From assembly GCF_002291145.1 (NCBI RefSeq), contig NZ_NTGE01000111.1, forward strand, positions 124,001-188,000: a DNA stretch of 64,000 bases, written 5' to 3'. Of the stretch, positions 59,719 to 64,000 are shown in pieces; positions within the stretch are counted from its first letter, which is position 1, and every line of letters begins with the position of its first letter. The position numbers and the translations under genes were made by a program. The notes under the pieces are model-generated. The model made no database searches, was not told the DNA's origin, and was given only the letters and a program-made list of their open reading frames with translations. Source of the DNA: Streptomyces sp. SA15. Lineage in GTDB: Bacteria > Actinomycetota > Actinomycetes > Streptomycetales > Streptomycetaceae.

Positions 59719-60648
59719 CTACCGCCGGTGCCGGTGCCGGTGCGCGAGCGCCTCGTACGACGCCGACAGGGCCGGCGCCGCCGTGTCGTACGTCCGTTGT
59801 GCCACCCCGACGAACAGACAGTCCACGACCAGCAGCTGACTGGTCCGGGACGACATCGCCGCCGGGCGGAGTTCGCTCTCGCGGGCCGTGGAGGTCGTCA
59901 GTACGTGGTCGGCGTACTGGGTGACGGGGCCGTCGGGCCGACCGGTGATCGCCACCGTCGTCGCCCCGTGCTCGAACGCGACCCGGAGCGGCTCGATGAC
60001 GTCCCCCGTGGACCCGGAGTGGGTGATCGCGATGGCCACGTCGCCCGCCCGCAGCTGTACCGCGTTCGTGACGGCGAGGTGCGGATCGCTGTGCGCGTGG
60101 GCTATCAGCCCTATCCGTAGCAGCTTCTGGGTGAGGTCCTGGGCGACCAGGCCGCTCGCCCCGACGCCGTACACATCGGTGCGGCGGGCGGCGGCCAGCG
60201 CGGTCACGGCCGCCCCGAGCTGCACGGTGTCCAGGCCGGCCGCCGTGTCGGCGAGGGTCTGCTGCTCGTCGTAGGCCAGCTTCGTGACGACGTCGGCGAT
60301 CGGGTCGTCGACCGCGATGTCGGTGGTGATGGCGGGGGCGCGCCCGGACTGCTGCTGGGCGGCGAGGCCGGCGAGCGCGAGGCGCAGGTCGCGGTAGCCG
60401 GGGTAGCCGAGCAGGCGGGCGGTGCGTACGACGGTCGCCTCGCTGGTGCCGGTGAGTTCGGCGAGGCCGGTGACCGTGAGGGCGGCGCAGCCGGCGGGGT
60501 CCTTCGCGACGGCCTCGGCGACCCGCTGCATGGAACGGGTCATGGAGGGGGCGAGCGTGCGCACCTTGGCGGCCAGGGCCGCGGGGGCGGGTGGGGTACC
60601 ACCCAGACCACGGCCGGGGTCGAAACTTTCCTTCACTTCACGGGTCAC
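59719..60648 (-). CDS. murR: RpiR/MurR-family transcriptional regulator
   Basis: 309 residues from GTG 60648 (GTG 60636 possible). HTH_6 domain at residues 20-95 (MTRSMQRVAEAVAKDPAGCA, LTVTGLAELTGTSEATVVRT, ARLLGYPGYRDLRLALAGLA) and a SIS sugar-phosphate-binding domain (VYGVGASGLVAQDLTQKLLR, AIAITHSGSTGDVIEPLRVA). Adjoins murQ and probably regulates it and itself in response to MurNAc-6-P. GAAA-N5-TTTC motifs overlap its start region. Confidence 0.9.
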   Translation of the reverse strand: MTREVKESFDPGRGLGGTPPAPAALAAKVRTLAPSMTRSMQRVAEAVAKDPAGCAALTVTGLAELTGTSEATVVRTARLLGYPGYRDLRLALAGLAAQQQSGRAPAITTDIAVDDPIADVVTKLAYDEQQTLADTAAGLDTVQLGAAVTALAAARRTDVYGVGASGLVAQDLTQKLLRIGLIAHAHSDPHLAVTNAVQLRAGDVAIAITHSGSTGDVIEPLRVAFEHGATTVAITGRPDGPVTQYADHVLTTSTARESELRPAAMSSRTSQLLVVDCLFVGVAQRTYDTAAPALSASYEALAHRHRHRR

Positions 60649-60667
60649 AGGTGAAAGATATTTTCGA
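60622..60667. promoter_or_regulatory. Candidate MurR operator motifs
   Basis: GAAACTTTC (60622-60630) and GAAAGATATTTTC (60653-60665) are palindromic GAAA...TTTC pairs around the regulator start. Consistent with RpiR-family AT-rich palindromes; not proven. Confidence 0.4.
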
Positions 60668-60703
60668 GTCGGTCTTGTGGTCAAGAGTGCGCACAATGGG
60701 TGC

Positions 60704-61087
60704 ATGGACCCCATCAGCCCCCTGGAGCAGGCGTTGCACGCGGCACGCGCCCTCGTGCTGGCCGATCTCGTCGCGGGCGAGGTCGCCGAGGCGGACGTGG
60801 TGTCGATGGTCGAGGAGGCCGTCGTCCAGCGGCGCTGGTGGGTCGAGCAGTGGCCGGACGGCGTGGAGTACGTGTCCGGGCTGGTCGCGCAGGACGTGCA
60901 GGACGCGCTCCTCGAGCGGTACGGCCGCTGGCCGCTGTGCCCGGTGTGCGGCTCCGGCGACCCGCACGCGCTGGACGTCGAGCCGGAGCTCGGCCCCGAT
61001 CCGCACTGGGTGTGCCACAAGGCGGGCGTGAAGGTGGCGGCGGTGGGGGCACTGGGGTCGGCGGCCGGCGGGACGCCGTCCTCGTGA
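60704..61087 (+). CDS. Hypothetical protein with CxxC motif (127 residues)
   Basis: ATG 60704. SPLEQALHAARALVLADLVA and EVAEADVVSMVEEAVVQRRW are helical; WPLCPVCGSGDPHAL plus HWVCHKAG form a probable zinc ribbon. Conserved next to the DUF4031 gene, with GTGA stop/start overlap. Function unknown. Confidence 0.8.
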   Translation: MDPISPLEQALHAARALVLADLVAGEVAEADVVSMVEEAVVQRRWWVEQWPDGVEYVSGLVAQDVQDALLERYGRWPLCPVCGSGDPHALDVEPELGPDPHWVCHKAGVKVAAVGALGSAAGGTPSS

Positions 61088-61365
61088 CCGTCTACATCGA
61101 CCCGCCCACCTGGCCGGGGCACGGCCGCATGTGGTCCCACCTCGTGAGCGACGTGTCGTTCGACGAACTGCACACGTTCGCCGAGGAGCTCGGGGTCCCA
61201 CGGCGGGCCTTCGAGCGGGACCACTACGACATTCCCTCGCACCGGTACGCGGACGTGGTGCGGGCCGGGGCGGTGGAGGTCAGCAGTCGTGAGGTGGTGC
61301 GGTTGTTGCATGGGGCAGGGCTGCGGCGGCCGAAGGGGCGGATGGGTCCTGCCCGGGGGGAGTGA
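61084..61365 (+). CDS. DUF4031 domain protein
   Basis: 93 residues from GTG 61084: MTVYIDPPTWPGHGRMWSHL, SDVSFDELHTFAEELGVPRR, DHYDIPSHRYADVVRAGAVE. The family is small and conserved in actinobacteria, with a His/Asp set that could bind metal (DPPTW, H, DHYD). Function unknown. Overlaps the convergent ATPase gene by 86 bases at its 3' end. Confidence 0.88.
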   Translation: MTVYIDPPTWPGHGRMWSHLVSDVSFDELHTFAEELGVPRRAFERDHYDIPSHRYADVVRAGAVEVSSREVVRLLHGAGLRRPKGRMGPARGE

Positions 61366-64000
61366 ACCAGGTTTCGGTTTCGTGGCGCATGCCCAAAGCT
61401 GTGGCCGTCTTGGCGGCTTCGCGCAGGGACATTCCGGCCCGCATGGCCGTCACCGCCAGGGTGACCAGAGAGATCCAGGCGCCGTCGGAAGGGCGGGTGG
61501 AGCGGAGGGCAGGGATGCGGTCGGGGTTACGGAGCGCTTTGATCAGGGCGTCCTCCAGCTGCCGTTGTTCGGTCCACTCCTTCGTGGGCGTTGTCACGTC
61601 GTAGCCCAGAGCGGTGAGAGAGGCGGCGATCTCGGTGAATCGTCGGCCAGTGTGGTGAGCGGCGGCCCGGACAATGTTCGGAGAGACTGGGCCGAAGTGT
61701 TCTGGCCTTTGGGGAAGCCCGTATTTCAGGACTTCGACGTCCTGCTCTCGCAGCGAAGAGACGGCTTCCGGTGCGAAGGAGAAGCGGTACCCCAGGGAGC
61801 CGAGCCGGTTGACCGCCTCGGCCAGAGAGACATCGGCTTCGCTCGCGGCCTTTGCAACGCGTTGCAGGGACACGGGCCGACTCATGTCGGCCAGTTCGGC
61901 ATCCGTGCCGAGGAAAGCGATGTCCTCACGGGAAGGAAGGAACTGGTCCTCGGGTACGTCCGGCGGACTGTACCCGAGCTCCCGGAGCCTGTCTGCGAGG
62001 GCGCGGGCAGGGCGGTTGAGGCGGCGGGCGGTTGCCGTGACGTAACGCAGTGGCACGTTCCGGTCCACAGGCGGCTCCTTGGCGAGGAGAGCCCGGTCAT
62101 CGTCGGTCAGTTCCGGTAGGTCCGCCGCGTTGGGCGGCAGGGCGAAACCGAGTCCGTCGAGGAACTCCGTGACGAAGCGCAGGGGCAGGTCCGTCGTGTG
62201 TGCCACCGCCGCAAGTTGTGCCATGGAGACGTGCACAGCCTCCTCGGGAGAGGGCGGCGTGTCGTAGGCCTTCCACAGCTGCTTCACGACCTTGAGCTCC
62301 TGCTCGCTCCAGTGTTCTCGGACGGGGAACTCCGTCGGCACCGTGAAGCCCAGTTCACCGAGCCGCTGTGCGGCCCACGACGTGGTGCGGTCGGCCCTCG
62401 CCGCGCTTACGCAGATCTGGGCTGCCGAGAGAACCGTTCCAGGAGTGAGCCAGCCGTTCGGACGGCCCAGCGGCCGTAGCAGTGGCAGATCCGAGTACTC
62501 GGCAGCGGCGCAGCCCAGCAGTGGCTCGACGCGATAACCCAGTTCGGCCAGCCGCTCGGCGACCTCGATCGGCGTGCGCTCGGTCTGCGCACTCAGCTTG
62601 AAGATGCTCGCCGTGCTGACGGGAGTGGCTGGGTCACGCCAGCGAGCCAGGCTCCCGATACTCGCCAGACCGGTGTTGGCGAGCTGTTGGGACGGCATGA
62701 GGGTGCCTCGACCGGCCGCCATTGGCCCCATCAGCCAGCTCGCACGGCTGGCGCGCCAGATGAAGAAACTACCGATGACGTTCAGGAGAACGAGATCCGA
62801 CGGGCGAGCCCATTGCCCTTCAGGGTGATCGACGGTCGGCGGCGACATCTGCCCGTCCAGCGCTGCTCCGTACAACGCCCGCAGACGCCACCGTAGAACG
62901 GGCAGCGGCATGGTGAGAAAGAACGCAGCCAGCCTCTCGCGATCGGGGTTCTGATAGCGGCCCGTCACCAAGGGCAGCAGATCGACGTCGGGTGGGAAGA
63001 AGCCCACTTGGTCGAAGGGCACGGAGGCGTCGTCCTGAAGCCACCAGGGAAGACCGGCCCCGCGCGACTGCTCGGCCACCCGGTCGGCGAAGGCGACGGA
63101 CCAGTTGCTCAATTCCTCCAGCCAGGAGGGGAGCAGCAGTTCCGCGCCTTGGGCAGTGAGGCTGGGGATGGCGCGGGTCATGCGCTCCAGCACGTGATCC
63201 TTGTCGTAGGACCGCACCTTCTTGCGGTCCACGGTGAGCTCCGGAGCGCGTTGGCCGGTCAGGTTGACGACAGCGCCGTATACCCCCCCGTTGTACTCGG
63301 TCTCGGCCAGGAGACCGTCGGCCAGTAGAACGCCGTAGTCTCCGATCCACCACATGTCCGGCTCGTTCGATGGGACGCACTTCACGTGGGTCTTACGGGG
63401 GCGCCACTTGGGCGTGTAGTTCTCCAGTGTCCCGGGAGAGAGTTCGCCCGGCACCCACTCCCGAAGTCGTGCGCCGTGCGTCGCCGACGTCCGGTAGGGC
63501 GCAATCCAAAGAACCCTCTCCAGAGCGCTCACGCACGACACAAACCTGCGCTCCTGGCTGAGCAGCAGCTCCACTGTGGTCCCGGCATCTTTGGCGGGCC
63601 CCATGTCCTCCACCCGGAAGAAGTTGCCCGGCCCGGCGATGGTCACCTGCAACAGCCGCCCGGGCCGTCCGTCACGCCCCATCCGGCACGTTCGTACGAC
63701 GATCTCGTCGGCGAGCATGAAGTAGCTGAGCACGCCGATGCCGAACCGCGAGTTCGGATGGAGCTCCGGTTTCGGGTCGGGCAGCTGGGCCCAGGCCGCC
63801 TGTTCCTCGACGTACTCCGGCAGGTCCACGAAGCGTGCCCCGCCCTGCGAGAAGACGGTGCTGAGCTCCGTGATCCCCATGCCGATGCCGTTGTCGCGGC
63901 ACTCCAGGTAGGCGCGGCCGTCGGAGCGGACGCCCTGGACGAACTCGATCCGGCCTTCCCAGGGGTCGACCGCCTCACCCGTGCGCCTCAGATACTGCGT
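61280..64000 (-). CDS. Large GHKL (Hsp90-like) ATPase with repeated helix-turn-helix-like domain (partial)
   Basis: At least 906 residues; the 5' end lies beyond the window edge. Near the visible start CRDNGIGMGITELSTVFSQG is the ATP-lid motif of GHKL ATPases; SRFGIGVLSYFMLADEIVVR and NLTGQRAPELTVDRKKVRSY follow as in Hsp90-type proteins. The C-terminal half repeats short helical modules such as SLQRVAKAASEADVSLAEAV, NRLGSLGYRFSFAPEAV and TARRLNRPARALADRLRELG, i.e. a series of wHTH-like units. Known from conflict-type proteins with an Hsp90 core and wHTH repeats, substrate unknown. Confidence 0.82.
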   Translation of the reverse strand, partial: TQYLRRTGEAVDPWEGRIEFVQGVRSDGRAYLECRDNGIGMGITELSTVFSQGGARFVDLPEYVEEQAAWAQLPDPKPELHPNSRFGIGVLSYFMLADEIVVRTCRMGRDGRPGRLLQVTIAGPGNFFRVEDMGPAKDAGTTVELLLSQERRFVSCVSALERVLWIAPYRTSATHGARLREWVPGELSPGTLENYTPKWRPRKTHVKCVPSNEPDMWWIGDYGVLLADGLLAETEYNGGVYGAVVNLTGQRAPELTVDRKKVRSYDKDHVLERMTRAIPSLTAQGAELLLPSWLEELSNWSVAFADRVAEQSRGAGLPWWLQDDASVPFDQVGFFPPDVDLLPLVTGRYQNPDRERLAAFFLTMPLPVLRWRLRALYGAALDGQMSPPTVDHPEGQWARPSDLVLLNVIGSFFIWRASRASWLMGPMAAGRGTLMPSQQLANTGLASIGSLARWRDPATPVSTASIFKLSAQTERTPIEVAERLAELGYRVEPLLGCAAAEYSDLPLLRPLGRPNGWLTPGTVLSAAQICVSAARADRTTSWAAQRLGELGFTVPTEFPVREHWSEQELKVVKQLWKAYDTPPSPEEAVHVSMAQLAAVAHTTDLPLRFVTEFLDGLGFALPPNAADLPELTDDDRALLAKEPPVDRNVPLRYVTATARRLNRPARALADRLRELGYSPPDVPEDQFLPSREDIAFLGTDAELADMSRPVSLQRVAKAASEADVSLAEAVNRLGSLGYRFSFAPEAVSSLREQDVEVLKYGLPQRPEHFGPVSPNIVRAAAHHTGRRFTEIAASLTALGYDVTTPTKEWTEQRQLEDALIKALRNPDRIPALRSTRPSDGAWISLVTLAVTAMRAGMSLREAAKTATALGMRHETETWFTPPGQDPSAPSAAAALPHATTAPPHDC

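Noticed and set aside
60661..60690. Possible dre site (CGGTCTTGTGGTCA) upstream of murR
   Set aside because: It has no ACCA half and is not palindromic like the nagK boxes; only a partial match.

Overview
The window is a piece of a Streptomyces chromosome. The evidence is about 70% G+C, strong third-position GC, a dense set of actinomycete-only families (MsiK, DUF397/XRE pairs, DUF3263, DUF4031, GGDEF protein CdgB, DasR-type dre operators, an orphan GroEL2 behind CIRCE boxes), and a gene order that, from memory and not from a search, follows the S. coelicolor segment of roughly SCO4234 to SCO4310. No standard chromosomal gene is split except where noted.

Layout. 1-7.7 kb: end of ispF, cysS, rlmB, a DoxX-type membrane protein, a nucleotidyltransferase, a small secreted protein, msiK (shared ATPase of sugar ABC importers) and tRNA-Thr(TGT). 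7.8-16.2 kb: cold-shock protein, DUF4037 protein, GNAT/APH pair, a SoxR-box-controlled quinone oxidoreductase next to an FAD amine-oxidase-like protein, a pentapeptide-like protein and an M1 metallopeptidase lipoprotein. 16.2-27.9 kb: a MocR/PdxR-type regulator split by a 10.15-kb integrative element. The element has a large serine recombinase at its left end, all its genes on the + strand, lower G+C (around 60%), zinc-ribbon proteins, an HNH endonuclease, a DUF2637/SpdB-like membrane protein, an XRE-TPR regulator and many unknown small genes. Both attachment junctions can be read, and the attB and attP sites can be reconstructed. 27.9-33.3 kb: an AhpD-like decarboxylase (the original partner of the split regulator), then a scarred accessory patch with a broken ISL3 transposase, an ankyrin protein, a gene relic and an ArsR-type regulator. 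33.3-42.6 kb: TerD, ArfB, an ECF41 sigma factor, flavin reductase, CdgB, a carbohydrate-binding membrane protein, a PfkB kinase and the nagKA operon with two dre boxes. 42.6-53.9 kb: sugar-binding lipoprotein, DUF3263, trehalose enzymes OtsB and OtsA, GpgS, a SAM-I riboswitch with thrC and a MoaD/ThiS protein, cold-shock protein, CIRCE-GroEL2 and an old yellow enzyme. 53.9-64 kb: Uma2 protein, HTH proteins, XRE/DUF397 pair, aldo-keto reductase, MurQ with its RpiR-type regulator, DUF4031, and the larger part of a big GHKL (Hsp90-like) ATPase that runs off the right edge.

Functional links. Amino-sugar use is a recurring theme: msiK, nagK, nagA, an orphan sugar-binding lipoprotein and murQ/murR, with dre-like operators at nagK and, newly proposed here, at msiK. 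The most unusual material is in the integrated element: a non-coding region between genes whose four complementary arms are interleaved (pseudoknot or switch) and end in a T-run, an exact 25-bp repeat with a central palindrome, an AT-rich non-coding stretch, and no recognisable capsid, relaxase or TraB genes.
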